From: Treponema sp.
GTDB taxonomy: Bacteria; Spirochaetota; Spirochaetia; Treponematales; Breznakiellaceae
DNA length: 53,852 nt
Reading direction: 5' to 3'
NCBI GenBank assembly: GCA_031260245.1
Contig: JAIRKH010000001.1
Coordinates: forward strand, 1 to 53,852
Of this stretch, positions 25,083-34,068 are shown one piece after another; positions within the stretch are counted from its first letter, which is position 1; every line of letters begins with the position of its first letter. The notes under the pieces were generated by a model. That model did no database searches and was not told where the DNA came from. It worked only from the letters and a program-made list of their open reading frames with translations. The position numbers and the translations under genes were made by a program.

Positions 25083-26467
25083 TACGCACGCGAAGATTCG
25101 GAACATGGTCGTTTTATCGTAAGGCGTTGAGTATCGCTCTGCCGGTGATGTTGCAACAACTCATCACCGGTATGGTCTCCCTCATAGATAATTTCATGGT
25201 CGCGGGGCTCGGGGACGAGAGTATGGCGAGCGTCAACGTGTCCAACTATCTTACCTTTGTATTCATCGTCATCGTGAACGTGATGTGCGGCGCGGGCGGC
25301 ATCTATTTGGCGCAGTTCAAGGGGGCGCGGGACGTCAACGGTATGCGGAACGCCTATCGGTTCAAGGTACTTTTCTCTCTGCTCACGGCCGCGGTCTACT
25401 TTGTCTTATGCTGGCTTATTCCCGAAAAGATGCTCGGCGCCATGACCGTCGGCAATAGAGCGCGTGAAGAAATCATCGGCATGGGCGCAAATTACCTCAA
25501 GATAACGTCCTTTACCCTTTTTCCGATAGCCTTGTCTTCAGCTATCGGAAGCGCTTTCCGCGAAACAGGAACGCCAAAAATCCCGCTAATCGTCTCCGCG
25601 GCCGCTACTTTGGTAAATACTTTCGGAAACTGGCTTCTGATTTACGGCAACTTAAACGCTCCGCGTCTCGAAACGCAGGGCGCGGCTATCGCTACGGTCA
25701 TAGCGCGGTATTTCGAGGCCGCCGTCTTCCTGTTTTACGTGTATCGAAAGAAAACCAACTTCTTCACCGGTTTCTTGTCTTTGTTCAGAATCAGCGGGCG
25801 TTTGGTGAAGGAGATACTCTCAAAGTCTGTGATGATGTTCCTGTCGGAAATCTCATGGATAGGGAGCGAAACCGTTATGACCGCGCTCTACAACGGGCGG
25901 GGCGGCGCGGAAACGGTTGCGGGTATGGCGGCTGGTTTCAGTATAGCGAACATCTTGTTTCTGCTTTTCGGGGGCATTTGGACTGTGTCTGCGGTCGTTG
26001 TGGGCGGTTCTTTGGGCGCGGGTAAGCTCGACGAGGCGCGTCAAAAGGCTGTATGGATAAAGTCAGGCGCTGTGGTCGCGGGCGCGGTCGTCGCGGTTTT
26101 GGGCGCGGGGCTGGCGGTTCTGGTTATTCCTGCAGTGTTCTCGAATCTCACGGAGGCGGCGCGGCGTATCAGTCTGGGGCTTGTATTTGTGATTCTATGC
26201 TATCTGCCGCTCTGGTGTCTCCTGAACGCGCTGTTCGCCATTTCCCGTTCAGGCGGAGACGCGGCCATGGGTATGTACGCGGACGTATCGACGAGCTTCT
26301 GTCTGCTGATTCCGGGCGCTTTCGCCCTGGCTTTGCTCACCGACATGAGTCCCGTGCGGATGTTCGCGATACTCAAGGGAACCGACGCTGTCAAATACCT
26401 CATCGCCCGCTACTTTTTCAACAAGGAACGCTGGGTGCGGAATCTGACGGCGGGCAAGGGCGGATAA
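25070..26467 (+). CDS. MATE family efflux transporter
   Basis: 465 residues with about 12 hydrophobic helices in two homologous halves, as in NorM/DinF-type Na+- or H+-coupled exporters of cationic compounds. Typical blocks: ALSIALPVMLQQLITGMVSLIDNFM at helix 1 (shown here in two parts: ALSIALPVMLQQ and LITGMVSLIDNFMV), VSNYLTFVFIVIVN, and NTFGNWLLIYG. The start is TTG at 25070, inside the end of the preceding lipoprotein gene (13-bp overlap), suggesting translational coupling; no better start is in frame. The substrate is unknown. It is convergent with an AraC-family regulator, which is not in a position to control it directly. Confidence 0.88.
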   Translation: MSQVIRTRRFGTWSFYRKALSIALPVMLQQLITGMVSLIDNFMVAGLGDESMASVNVSNYLTFVFIVIVNVMCGAGGIYLAQFKGARDVNGMRNAYRFKVLFSLLTAAVYFVLCWLIPEKMLGAMTVGNRAREEIIGMGANYLKITSFTLFPIALSSAIGSAFRETGTPKIPLIVSAAATLVNTFGNWLLIYGNLNAPRLETQGAAIATVIARYFEAAVFLFYVYRKKTNFFTGFLSLFRISGRLVKEILSKSVMMFLSEISWIGSETVMTALYNGRGGAETVAGMAAGFSIANILFLLFGGIWTVSAVVVGGSLGAGKLDEARQKAVWIKSGAVVAGAVVAVLGAGLAVLVIPAVFSNLTEAARRISLGLVFVILCYLPLWCLLNALFAISRSGGDAAMGMYADVSTSFCLLIPGAFALALLTDMSPVRMFAILKGTDAVKYLIARYFFNKERWVRNLTAGKGG

Positions 26468-26509
26468 TTCGCCGCCCAATTTAGATATTTTGTAATAAGC
26501 TCAATGATT

Positions 26510-27385
26510 CTATACAACAGGGATGTATATATCACAAACCTTCCCCGTCATACAGCGTTCGTCATAGAGTTCAAAGTCTATTCCATTGCCGTCAAACTCA
26601 TATCCCGAATTGGGAAACCACTCCGAATAAATGTAATTCCATACCCCCTGAATTGAAGGCGGAAAATTCGCTTCGTCCACAGGCGGCGTCGTGAACACTG
26701 CATACAACGCTCCGGGAAGTGTACACACATGATACCCGTCGGGAACGTCATAGCCTTCTTTTACTTCAACTCCGACGACATATACGAACTCCCCGTCTTC
26801 TGAATTTTTGGGAAAACAAGCTCCGTACTCAGCGTGGCTTTTAAGAAAAGGTTCGCCGTGCAATTTCTTCGCTCTTCCGTCAGTTAAATATTCCCGCCAG
26901 AATTGTGGGATTTCTCTTTTGTTTTCCCCGTCTTTTGTCCTTGTTTTAAGGGCAAACCCTGCGAGCTTAACAGCTTCTCTCTTTAACGTCTTTGGTTCCA
27001 TAACAATACCTCCAGTTACATATTGTTTAGTTTTTTGAAGTATGGGCGGCTTCGGAATATTGGATGGGGCGTGCATACGATATACTTCGGGAGGACAGCG
27101 GAAATAACGGCGGAACGCTTTTGAAAATCCTGAGTGCGTCTCAAATCCGTAATCAACCGCTATGTCGACTATGCGGCGTCCGGAAGCAAGTTCAGACGCC
27201 GCATAAGCGAGCCGCCTGTTCCTTACATATTCCATTATCGAATAACCGACTTCCCGATGAAACATCCTACAAAAATGATAGGGAGAAAAACCCGCTCGAT
27301 TCGCCAGTTTTTCAACGCTCAATTTTTCCATGACGTTTGCGTCGATGTACCGTAGCATTTCCTGTAAAATTTCAATATAATCCAA
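26510..27385 (-). CDS. AraC-family regulator with GyrI-like effector-binding domain
   Basis: 291 residues. The N-terminal ~105 residues are a two-helix-turn-helix AraC domain (EKLSVEKLANRAGFSPYHFCRMF and IVDIAVDYGFETHSGFSKAFRRYF, each quoted only in part: LANRAGFSPYHFCRMF; DYGFETHSGFSKAFRRYF). The C-terminal ~170 residues match GyrI-like/Rob-type small-molecule binding domains (FPPSIQGVWNYIYSEWFP, FELYDERC). This N-terminal DNA-binding order is as in Rob. It probably senses a hydrophobic or cationic compound. The start is TTG with GGAAGG six bases upstream; no ATG is in frame upstream. The gene faces the MATE exporter tail to tail, so a drug-response link is possible but unproven. Confidence 0.85.
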   Translation of the reverse strand: MDYIEILQEMLRYIDANVMEKLSVEKLANRAGFSPYHFCRMFHREVGYSIMEYVRNRRLAYAASELASGRRIVDIAVDYGFETHSGFSKAFRRYFRCPPEVYRMHAPSNIPKPPILQKTKQYVTGGIVMEPKTLKREAVKLAGFALKTRTKDGENKREIPQFWREYLTDGRAKKLHGEPFLKSHAEYGACFPKNSEDGEFVYVVGVEVKEGYDVPDGYHVCTLPGALYAVFTTPPVDEANFPPSIQGVWNYIYSEWFPNSGYEFDGNGIDFELYDERCMTGKVCDIYIPVV

Positions 27386-27589
27386 TTTGCGCCTTCCTTA
27401 ACGATAATTTACAATCTTTCTATTTGTTTCGCTGTTCCAAATTTGCTTTTTTATATTCCGGGATTGCTATTATTCATGGATGTGGGCTGTTTCTAATGAT
27501 TGATTGGTTGCAAACAAAATCTTAAAATCGTTCTGCGACGGAGATTCTCTAGAAGGCATGAAGGCGGCGATTGTGGAGGATATAACCGT

Positions 27590-28366
27590 CTAACCCAGTT
27601 TCTCATGATGAACAACGGCGTTCACCACGAGGCTTGCGAGGATTAGACCTGCGCTTGCCGTTACGGTAACGGCGCTCCCATTGACGATCTTTTTAGACGC
27701 GCACCAGTCCATTTCGCTTTTCACCGAACAGAAGCACTGGGCGGAGCCGCAAGGGACGGCGGTCGTTCCCGCGCTCTGAGGAAGCCGTTCCGGGCTGAAG
27801 ACCGCAGGGAAACGCCCGTCGAACCCGCGCTTACGCAATCCCTGTCTGACCAGGCGGGCTAAGGGACATCCATACGTGTCCCAGACGTCCGCGACTTGCA
27901 ACCGTGTAGGATCCAACTTTTGCGCCATTCCCATCGAGGAGAACAAGGGAATCCGAAACTGAAAGGCCGTTTCAATAAGGTCGAGCTTGAACGAAAGGCT
28001 GTCTATTGCGTCTATGACATAACCCACGCTTTCTATGCCGAAGAGCGAGGCGTTTTCCCTGCGGAACACGGCTTCAAAGGCGTCCACTGCGCAAGAAGGG
28101 TTTATACTCAGCAGTCTTTCTTTAAGCGCGGCGACCTTAGGCTTGCCCAGGTTTTCGATCACTGCTTGGGTCTGACGGTTGATATTGGTGATACAGACCG
28201 CGTCTGAATCCACGACGCCGATGCGCCCTATACCGCATCGAACGAGAGCCTCCGCGGCCCAGCTGCCCACGCCTCCTGCGCCGAAGACCAAGACCCGCGT
28301 ACGCGACAACGCGTCCAAAGCTTCCTGACCAACAAGCAGACCGAGTCGTTGAAACATCGGGTTCAT
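27590..28366 (-). CDS. tcdA: tRNA threonylcarbamoyladenosine dehydratase (TcdA/CsdL)
   Basis: 258 residues, an E1-like ThiF-fold enzyme that cyclises t6A37 of tRNA to ct6A with ATP. It has the nucleotide-binding loop VLVFGAGGVGSWAAEAL, DSDAVCITNINRQ, and YVIDAIDSLSFKLDLI, followed by VPCGSAQCFCSVKSEMDW and a hydrophobic C-terminus (AGLILASLVVNAVV), which is characteristic of TcdA against ThiF or MoeB. Zinc-type CxxC pairs of MoeB are absent. It lies 12 bp downstream of the GerMN gene on the same strand. Confidence 0.9.
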   Translation of the reverse strand: MNPMFQRLGLLVGQEALDALSRTRVLVFGAGGVGSWAAEALVRCGIGRIGVVDSDAVCITNINRQTQAVIENLGKPKVAALKERLLSINPSCAVDAFEAVFRRENASLFGIESVGYVIDAIDSLSFKLDLIETAFQFRIPLFSSMGMAQKLDPTRLQVADVWDTYGCPLARLVRQGLRKRGFDGRFPAVFSPERLPQSAGTTAVPCGSAQCFCSVKSEMDWCASKKIVNGSAVTVTASAGLILASLVVNAVVHHEKLG

Positions 28367-28378
28367 TCTTTCACCTGA

Positions 28379-29107
28379 TTAGAAACTCTGTCGGTTCAGG
28401 ATGCCGCCAATGAAAAGACTATCCCCCAGATAGTTTTCTTTCTTGCCGTCAATTAGGATTTGTACGTTTTTAACCGTGGGGAATTCGGTCGCGGTCCAAA
28501 CTACCTGTTTAATCTGCGCCGCGTACCCCTCGGCCCCAAACGTATTGTAACGAAAATTTTCGTTGAAGCTAATATAGGCTGTTTCGTTTTGTATGACGGT
28601 GGAGAGAAGCTGTGTTCCGTCTGGGATGAAGGACACGAGCCCCTGTTGGCGTTCTTGGGTTGAAACGCCTTCAAGCAGGAAGGAGAGCAGGACTGTGAGG
28701 GGCGTTTTTGTGCGGGGGATTTCCTTTCCCACCGCGGTTTGGACCAGGTCCCCATTCTCGTTTATTCTGACGAAGTAAAGGGTTGCGGTTATGACCTCAG
28801 GCGAAGGAGGGCTTGGAGGGGAGCTTTCCTCTTGAGTCGAGACAGGGGGTTCTTGGACAAGCGGTTCCTCGACCGCCGCGTCTTCCCACAGTTCTTCCAC
28901 GTTTGACGGTTCGTCAAGAGTCTCTTGGGGAGTCGGCTTATTGATCAATGGTTCATCCGTCTTCTTCACGAACCAGTAGGTGAGATTACGGGGCAATTTT
29001 GAATTGACGATAGTCTGCCGAATCCGTTCATAGTTGACGGCCGTCATTCCTATTAGGAAGAGCAAGAAAAGCGTCCAAAAAATGATGCCCGAATGAATAT
29101 TCTTCAA
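28379..29107 (-). CDS. Membrane-anchored GerMN-domain protein
   Basis: About 242 residues. It has a short cytoplasmic start, one TM helix (IIFWTLFLLFLIGM), a long Pro/Glu-rich periplasmic linker (about 55-110, many PP and EE), and a C-terminal GerMN domain (ATLYFVRINENGDLVQ, PLTVLLSFLLEG, YISFNENFRYN, QVVWTATEFPTVKNVQILID). GerMN domains occur in envelope proteins and may bind cell-wall-associated partners. The function in spirochetes is unknown. The TTG at 29107 is chosen since AAAGGAG lies eight bases upstream; an alternative TTG at 29134 overlaps the M24 gene end without a site. It sits downstream of the M24 peptidase on the same strand. Confidence 0.8.
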   Translation of the reverse strand: MKNIHSGIIFWTLFLLFLIGMTAVNYERIRQTIVNSKLPRNLTYWFVKKTDEPLINKPTPQETLDEPSNVEELWEDAAVEEPLVQEPPVSTQEESSPPSPPSPEVITATLYFVRINENGDLVQTAVGKEIPRTKTPLTVLLSFLLEGVSTQERQQGLVSFIPDGTQLLSTVIQNETAYISFNENFRYNTFGAEGYAAQIKQVVWTATEFPTVKNVQILIDGKKENYLGDSLFIGGILNRQSF

Positions 29108-29130
29108 AAACGAATCTCCTTTATTTTGCT

Positions 29131-30255
29131 TCAAAGTATCACGATGCGGGACTTGGTGAGGACTTCAGTTCCGTCTGGGCCCAGTATTACGTCGTTCTCT
29201 AACCTGCAACCGCCCAGACGCGGGTCATAGAGACCTGGTTCAATGGTAAAGACCATACCTGTTTTCAGAATCTCATAATTATCTACGCGCGAGTTAATGA
29301 AGGGTTCCTCATGTACATCGAGTCCCAGCCCATGCCCGAGCCCGTGGGGCAAGATTCTACCCACAGATGCGAACAGTCCATCCACCGCCGCGGCCGCGTC
29401 CCGAACCGACGCGTAATCCCTCACGTGAGAGAGCGCAAGGTTGTAAGCGGACTCCACCAAATCGAGAAGTTCTTTTTGTTCAGAAGACGCGTCGCGAGCA
29501 AAGGTCATGGTAACGTCGCTTGCATAGCCTTGATATTTCAGCCCGAAGTCTAGAATGGACAGACCCTTCCCTGCGAAAAGCGCGTCCGTGTAAGATGGGA
29601 ACGCATGAATCCCGAAACTCCGTTCGCTCCCGGCCGCCAGAGTTTCGAAGCTTGACCCTTCACAACCGCGTTTGCGAGCTTGGGCTTCAATGAAGAGGGC
29701 GACGTCGGCTTCTGTTTCGAGAACGCCGTCTCTGACATTGGTCTCTATAGAATCGAGCAATTCGTTGGTCAATTCCGCAAGGCGTCGGTATATACGGATT
29801 TCAGACTCGTCCTTAACGGCCCGGAGGGCTGACTCGCGGGCGTGTATCCCTTTGTTACGGCAGATGATTTCGCAGTTAGGCAACGCGGCCGCGTATTGGA
29901 GGAATAAGGGGTATGGGGTTGAAGGAGGGACTTCAACGCGAGGTCTACCCCATAAGCCGTCCAGTCCGAAGTAGGATGCCGACTTGACAAGAGCTTTGAC
30001 CGGCTCCCGTCCGAATTCGTTATAAGGGATTATAGCGTCCGCATGGGCGAGCTGGTTCGCAAGATTGACGTCCCAGGGCGCAAGCAAATTTCCTTTCTCT
30101 GGGTTCAGGAAGAACAAGGCGTCAGAAGGGTGTCCCGTCAAGTGTCGGATGGACGAGTCCCGCCGACACTCTTTGTCTTCGAACATGAGTAGGGAGATAT
30201 TTTCCGCTTTCATAGAAAGGCAAAGTTTTTCCCAACGTGTTTCGTATATATTCAT
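29131..30255 (-). CDS. M24 family aminopeptidase (Xaa-Pro peptidase-like)
   Basis: About 374 residues with a creatinase-like N-terminal domain and the pita-bread metallopeptidase fold. Metal ligands are expected in LDFGLKYQGYASDVTMTF (two Asp), LPHGLGHGLGLDVHEEPF (His), TIEPGLY (Glu) and RLENDVIL (Glu). It probably removes N-terminal residues before proline in cytoplasmic peptides. The ATG at 30255 is chosen over an open frame extending 22 codons upstream because a good promoter lies inside that extension and its -10 ends ten bases before this ATG. Confidence 0.88.
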   Translation of the reverse strand: MNIYETRWEKLCLSMKAENISLLMFEDKECRRDSSIRHLTGHPSDALFFLNPEKGNLLAPWDVNLANQLAHADAIIPYNEFGREPVKALVKSASYFGLDGLWGRPRVEVPPSTPYPLFLQYAAALPNCEIICRNKGIHARESALRAVKDESEIRIYRRLAELTNELLDSIETNVRDGVLETEADVALFIEAQARKRGCEGSSFETLAAGSERSFGIHAFPSYTDALFAGKGLSILDFGLKYQGYASDVTMTFARDASSEQKELLDLVESAYNLALSHVRDYASVRDAAAAVDGLFASVGRILPHGLGHGLGLDVHEEPFINSRVDNYEILKTGMVFTIEPGLYDPRLGGCRLENDVILGPDGTEVLTKSRIVIL

Positions 30256-30265
30256 AACAGAGTCT

Positions 30266-30294
30266 AATATAGCGTAGTGAGCGTTTTTTTTCAA
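30266..30294 (-). promoter_or_regulatory. M24 peptidase promoter (leaderless type)
   Basis: On the minus strand TTGAAA (30294-30289), 17-bp spacer, TATATT (30271-30266), ten bases to the ATG, no Shine-Dalgarno site. Confidence 0.65.
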
Positions 30295-30415
30295 GTAAAG
30301 TTCCTCTATAAAAAGAATCATGAATGAAGACTCTCTTCATGCGTCCGCCTCTTGACAGTATTCCGACAGACTTTTCGCGTCTATGAAACTTCTTATTTGT
30401 GAAATGCGGAGGCGG

Positions 30416-31366
30416 TCAGCGGTATTCTGGGATGGGGGTCTTGTCAAGAATGTCTTCTATGATGCGGTCTGGCTCCACGCCGCGGACTATAGACTCCGAA
30501 GAGAGGAGTAGACGTTGGCGGAATACAGGCAGGGCTTGTTCCTTCACATCTTCCGGCACGACGTAGTCTCGTCCGCGGATGGCCGCGCGGGACTGACTGG
30601 CGCGGTAGAGGGCGAGGCTTCCTCGTGGAGATACGCCTATACGGAGCGCTCTTTCCTGTCGAGTCGCGTGCACAAGCGCAAGCAGATAGCTCTTCACGGT
30701 CGGGTCCACGTGAATCTGGGTTACAGCCTCTTGCATAGATGGTATTTCCGCCGCGCTAGCCACAGACCTGAGGTCCCTGACAGGATGGACGAGGCGGCGT
30801 TGGTTGTCGAGCATGACGCTCTCCGCGTCCGGCGGCGGGTATCCTATAGACAGAGAGAGCAAGAACCTATCCTTCTGGGCTTCAGGCAAGGGGAAAGTGC
30901 CTTCGAACTCCACTGGATTTTCCGTAGCGATTACGAAGAACGGTTCCGGCAGTTTCAGACGTTTTCCATCTATACTGATTTGGGACTCGGCCATGGCTTC
31001 GAGCAGAGCGGACTGGGTACGGGGTGTTGCACGATTGATTTCGTCCACCAATACGAACTGGTTGACGATGGGTCCCTTGCGGTACACGAAGCGTCCTCCG
31101 GACTTCTCGTCCTGTTGCCACACCGATACGCCGAGAATATCCGAAGGCAGAAGGTCCGGCGTACATTGGATACGAGAGAAACTCAAGCCAAGACTTGCCG
31201 CAAAGGATTGAGCTAAAATGGTCTTCCCAGTACCAGGCACGTCTTCCAGCAGAACGTGACCCCGCGCGAGAAACGCGGCCGTTACTGCGTCCACAACGTC
31301 CGTCTTACCCAGGAATACTTTTTCTATGTTGACGCGGATACTCTCCGCGAATTCCTTGATTCTCAC
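30416..31366 (-). CDS. MoxR-family AAA+ ATPase
   Basis: About 316 residues. Walker A is EDVPGTGKTILAQ, Walker B VLVDEINRA, sensor 1 FVIATENPVEFEGTFPLPEAQ, and the arginine-rich C-terminal lid follows (RIGVSPRGSLALYRASQSRA). MoxR ATPases act as chaperones that mature or regulate VWA-domain partners. The usual neighbours (DUF58 and VWA genes) are absent on both sides, so it is an orphan here. GTG at 31366 is the likely start with GGAGG five bases upstream; the TTG four codons earlier overlaps that site. Confidence 0.92.
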   Translation of the reverse strand: MRIKEFAESIRVNIEKVFLGKTDVVDAVTAAFLARGHVLLEDVPGTGKTILAQSFAASLGLSFSRIQCTPDLLPSDILGVSVWQQDEKSGGRFVYRKGPIVNQFVLVDEINRATPRTQSALLEAMAESQISIDGKRLKLPEPFFVIATENPVEFEGTFPLPEAQKDRFLLSLSIGYPPPDAESVMLDNQRRLVHPVRDLRSVASAAEIPSMQEAVTQIHVDPTVKSYLLALVHATRQERALRIGVSPRGSLALYRASQSRAAIRGRDYVVPEDVKEQALPVFRQRLLLSSESIVRGVEPDRIIEDILDKTPIPEYR

Positions 31367-31603
31367 TTTCTCCTCCAAAAAAACCGTTTAGAGTACGCTT
31401 AAATGTCCCATATTCTTGATTCGCTCCCGGAATACGCCGAGATTCGCCCGTGAAGGGAATGCCGCCTGATGGGATAGTTTTCATACCGCTTATACTATAG
31501 CCTCGGCTCGATAAACTGTCAACCGCATAGCGTATGGGAGGCGTGTTTTTCATAGCGGCGGTGGCGACAGTAAACTTTTCGCCGCGCTACTACGCGGGAG
31601 TCT

Positions 31604-31709
31604 CGCAAACGGTGTCAGACGCTTTCAAACCCCGCTCATTACGTCTAACAAACACCGTTTTGCGGTATCTGACACCGCAGCGCGTGGCGGGTGTCTGACA
31701 CCGTTTGCG
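31604..31709. repeat. Perfect 17-bp inverted repeat containing GTGTCAGAC, with extra copies
   Basis: CGCAAACGGTGTCAGAC (31604-31620) is exactly repeated in reverse at 31693-31709, 72 bases apart. Two more variants of the core lie inside and just after (TATCTGACACCG near 31676; GTGTCTGAC at 31729). GTGTCTGACAC is itself a perfect odd palindrome. A similar arrangement is at 36.3 kb. Confidence 0.7.
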
Positions 31710-31760
31710 AAGGCGCATGGCGCGGAAGTGTCTGACTCTTTTCGGACAACAACCATTGAG

Positions 31761-31785
31761 AAGTCGTCCAACAGGCTTGCCTGTG
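31761..31785 (+). repeat. REP-like element, copy C
   Basis: AAGTCGTCCAACAGGC followed by TT and GCCTGT. The 5' tag and the hairpin match copies A and B between the nickel operons (14 of 16 bases to copy A in the tag and left arm). Confidence 0.6.
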
Positions 31786-31890
31786 AACACGAAACATAAC
31801 GCGCCCCTTTTTTTCAACGGGCGCAGTTAGCAAATTCGTCTGGCTCCCTGTCTTGACGGCATAACTTGCGAGGACGCGCCGCGGCGATAC

Positions 31891-31919
31891 TTGTGTTTTA
31901 TCGTTCTTTGGCGTATAAT
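31891..31919 (+). promoter_or_regulatory. pncA promoter (leaderless type)
   Basis: TTGTGT (31891-31896), 17-bp spacer, a perfect TATAAT (31914-31919), then six bases to the ATG at 31926. No room for a Shine-Dalgarno site. Confidence 0.65.
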
Positions 31920-31925
31920 AAGACT

Positions 31926-32624
31926 ATGTTTATAGATTATACAAAATCGGCTCTAATTATTGTTGATATGCAGAATGATTTTTGTCCCGCTTATACCAAT
32001 AAGCGCGGGGAAAAGACGCCGCGTGGGGCGCTTGCCGTTGACGGGGGCGCTGAAATTTGCGCGCCGCTCAACGCGCTGTCAAAAAGGTTCGCGCAAAATG
32101 GAGGCAAGGTCGTGGCAACCAAAGATTGGCATCCTAAGGGGCATATGTCCTTTGTTTCGTCTTTTCCAGGCAAAAAATTCGGCGACACTGTTGATTTCGG
32201 AATTACAAAGGGCCAGGTCTTGTGGCCTGACCATTGTGTTCAAGGAACGCCTGGCGCTGATTTTCACGAAGGCTTAAATATCGAATCAATTAACCTTGTC
32301 ATCCACAAGGGATACCGAGTAGATTTGGACGCCTATTCGACTTTTTTTGAAAACGATAGACAAACCTCGACAGGGCTTGACGGTTATCTGAGATCGCTCC
32401 TTATCACCGATATCTTCATAGGCGGACTTGCAACCGATTATTGCGTGCTCTATTCGGCGCTCGACGGACTAAGATTACGCTACAAAACCTTTGTACTAAC
32501 AGACGCCACCCGCGGTGTGGAGCATCCCGCAGGTTCTACGCAACATTCCCTGAACGTTATGAAAGTAAGCGGAATTAACTTAATAACTTCTCAAGACGTA
32601 CTAAATGAGGAATATAAAGAATGA
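31926..32624 (+). CDS. pncA: Nicotinamidase
   Basis: 232 residues, isochorismatase-like hydrolase that converts nicotinamide to nicotinate for NAD salvage. The catalytic Asp is in LIIVDMQNDFCP, the metal-binding block is TKDWHPKGHMSF, and the nucleophile Cys is in GLATDYCVLYSAL; GTPGADFH and HKGYRVDLDAYSTF also match. The ATG at 31926 is set by the adjacent -10 box and by homology to the usual N-terminus. It overlaps pncB by four bases (ATGA), so the two salvage steps form an operon. Confidence 0.94.
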   Translation: MFIDYTKSALIIVDMQNDFCPAYTNKRGEKTPRGALAVDGGAEICAPLNALSKRFAQNGGKVVATKDWHPKGHMSFVSSFPGKKFGDTVDFGITKGQVLWPDHCVQGTPGADFHEGLNIESINLVIHKGYRVDLDAYSTFFENDRQTSTGLDGYLRSLLITDIFIGGLATDYCVLYSALDGLRLRYKTFVLTDATRGVEHPAGSTQHSLNVMKVSGINLITSQDVLNEEYKE

Positions 32625-34051
32625 ATTCCGCTCTCTTAACGGATTTTTACGCTCTCACTATGGCGCGCGGCTTCTGGAAAAACCGTATGGAAGGCGAAAA
32701 CGTCTTTGAAATGTTTTTCAGACGCCACCCTTTCAACGGCGGTTTTTCTATTTTCGCAGGGCTTGAGACGCTCTTAAATAATCTGAAGGACTGGACCTTT
32801 TCCGAAGACGACATCGCTTACCTGAAAAGTCTGGGGTTTTTTGAGCGGGAGTTTCTCGCCTATTTAAGAGACTTCCGTTTCAACGGTTCGCTTTGGGCTA
32901 TGGACGAAGGAACGGTGGTTTTCCCGCAGGAACCGCTTATCAGAGTGCAAGGCGACATCGTTGAATGTCAATTAATAGAAGCTATGCTTCTCAACATCAT
33001 AAACTTTCAAAGCCTCGTCGCCACAAAGACCGCCCGTATCTTCCTCGCCTCTGGTAAGGGATCCATCATGGAGTTTGGACTACGCCGCGCGCATGGACCG
33101 GACGGGGCGATGAGCGCCTCGCGCGCCGCCTTCATAGGCGGAGCGCGAGGCACAAGCAACACGCTGGCAGGCAAGGTCTTCGGCATACCATCGCTTGGAA
33201 CCATGGCTCATTCATGGGTCATGGCTCACGACAGCGAAGAAGAGGCGTTCTCCGCATACGCGGACCTTTACCCGAACAAGACCGTTTTCCTTATTGACAC
33301 CTATGACACCCTGAAAAGCGGCGCGCCTAACGCCATCAAGGTAGGGAAGAAACTCCTCGCAGAAGGGAAAAACTTCGGTGTGCGGCTTGATTCTGGGGAT
33401 ATTCACTACCTCTCTGTGAAAGTGCGGGATATGCTCGACGCGGCTGGATGCGAAAAGGCGACTATAACCGTCTCAAATGAACTTGACGAATACATCATTG
33501 AAGCCCTCGCCAACAGACACGCGCCCGTCGACACATGGGGAGTAGGCACCCACATGGTAACAGGCGGGGGCGAGTCGGCGTTCGGCGGCGTTTATAAACT
33601 TGCGGCGCGCGGCAACGGCGCAGGCGGCTTCTCTCCGTCCATGAAGTTCTCCGACAATCCCGAAAAAACCACGACCCCAGGCATAAAGCAAGTGTGGCGC
33701 ATCAAAGACTCGTCAGGCATGGCTGTAGCGGACGTGCTTGGACTTGAAGGGACGGACATTCTGGAAAAGGGAAAACATTACTCGTTTTGGCATACTTCTG
33801 GCGATTATCGGCGTCTTCGCCACTACTTGGACGGAAGCGCGACCCCTCTGCTCATAAAGCGCATAGAAAACGGCAAGCGCATAGCGCCGCAGGTGAAATT
33901 AACGGAAATACAGAGAAAGACTCAAGCCGAACTCGACAACTTTGATGCAAGTTACAAACGATTTTTAAACCCTCACGTCTACAAAGTGTCAATCACGGAA
34001 AACCTCCGCAACCTAAAACTGGAACTCATAAAACAGTTCTTGGGCGAGTAG
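32621..34051 (+). CDS. pncB: Nicotinate phosphoribosyltransferase
   Basis: 476 residues, catalysing nicotinate + PRPP (with ATP) to nicotinate mononucleotide, the step after PncA. Features: LLTDFYALTMARGFW at the N-terminus, EFGLRRAHGPDGAMSASRAA, the region with the phosphorylated His in GTMAHSWVMAHDSEEEAF, and RLDSGDIHYLSVKVR, VSNELDEYII. Length fits the long bacterial/Gram-positive-type PncB. It overlaps pncA by four bases. It is convergent with deoC, 17 bp between stops. Confidence 0.95.
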   Translation: MNSALLTDFYALTMARGFWKNRMEGENVFEMFFRRHPFNGGFSIFAGLETLLNNLKDWTFSEDDIAYLKSLGFFEREFLAYLRDFRFNGSLWAMDEGTVVFPQEPLIRVQGDIVECQLIEAMLLNIINFQSLVATKTARIFLASGKGSIMEFGLRRAHGPDGAMSASRAAFIGGARGTSNTLAGKVFGIPSLGTMAHSWVMAHDSEEEAFSAYADLYPNKTVFLIDTYDTLKSGAPNAIKVGKKLLAEGKNFGVRLDSGDIHYLSVKVRDMLDAAGCEKATITVSNELDEYIIEALANRHAPVDTWGVGTHMVTGGGESAFGGVYKLAARGNGAGGFSPSMKFSDNPEKTTTPGIKQVWRIKDSSGMAVADVLGLEGTDILEKGKHYSFWHTSGDYRRLRHYLDGSATPLLIKRIENGKRIAPQVKLTEIQRKTQAELDNFDASYKRFLNPHVYKVSITENLRNLKLELIKQFLGE

Positions 34052-34068
34052 TCTGCAGACGCGCTCGG

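Larger units (their letters stand above)
31367..31890. other. Non-coding spacer with repeat clusters
   Basis: About 520 bp between moxR and pncA with no supported gene. It holds the 17-bp inverted repeat and GTGTC-type repeats (31604-31735), a REP-like copy (31761-31785), and GC-rich sequence with short hairpins (GCGCC...GGGCGC around 31801-31824). Confidence 0.5.
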
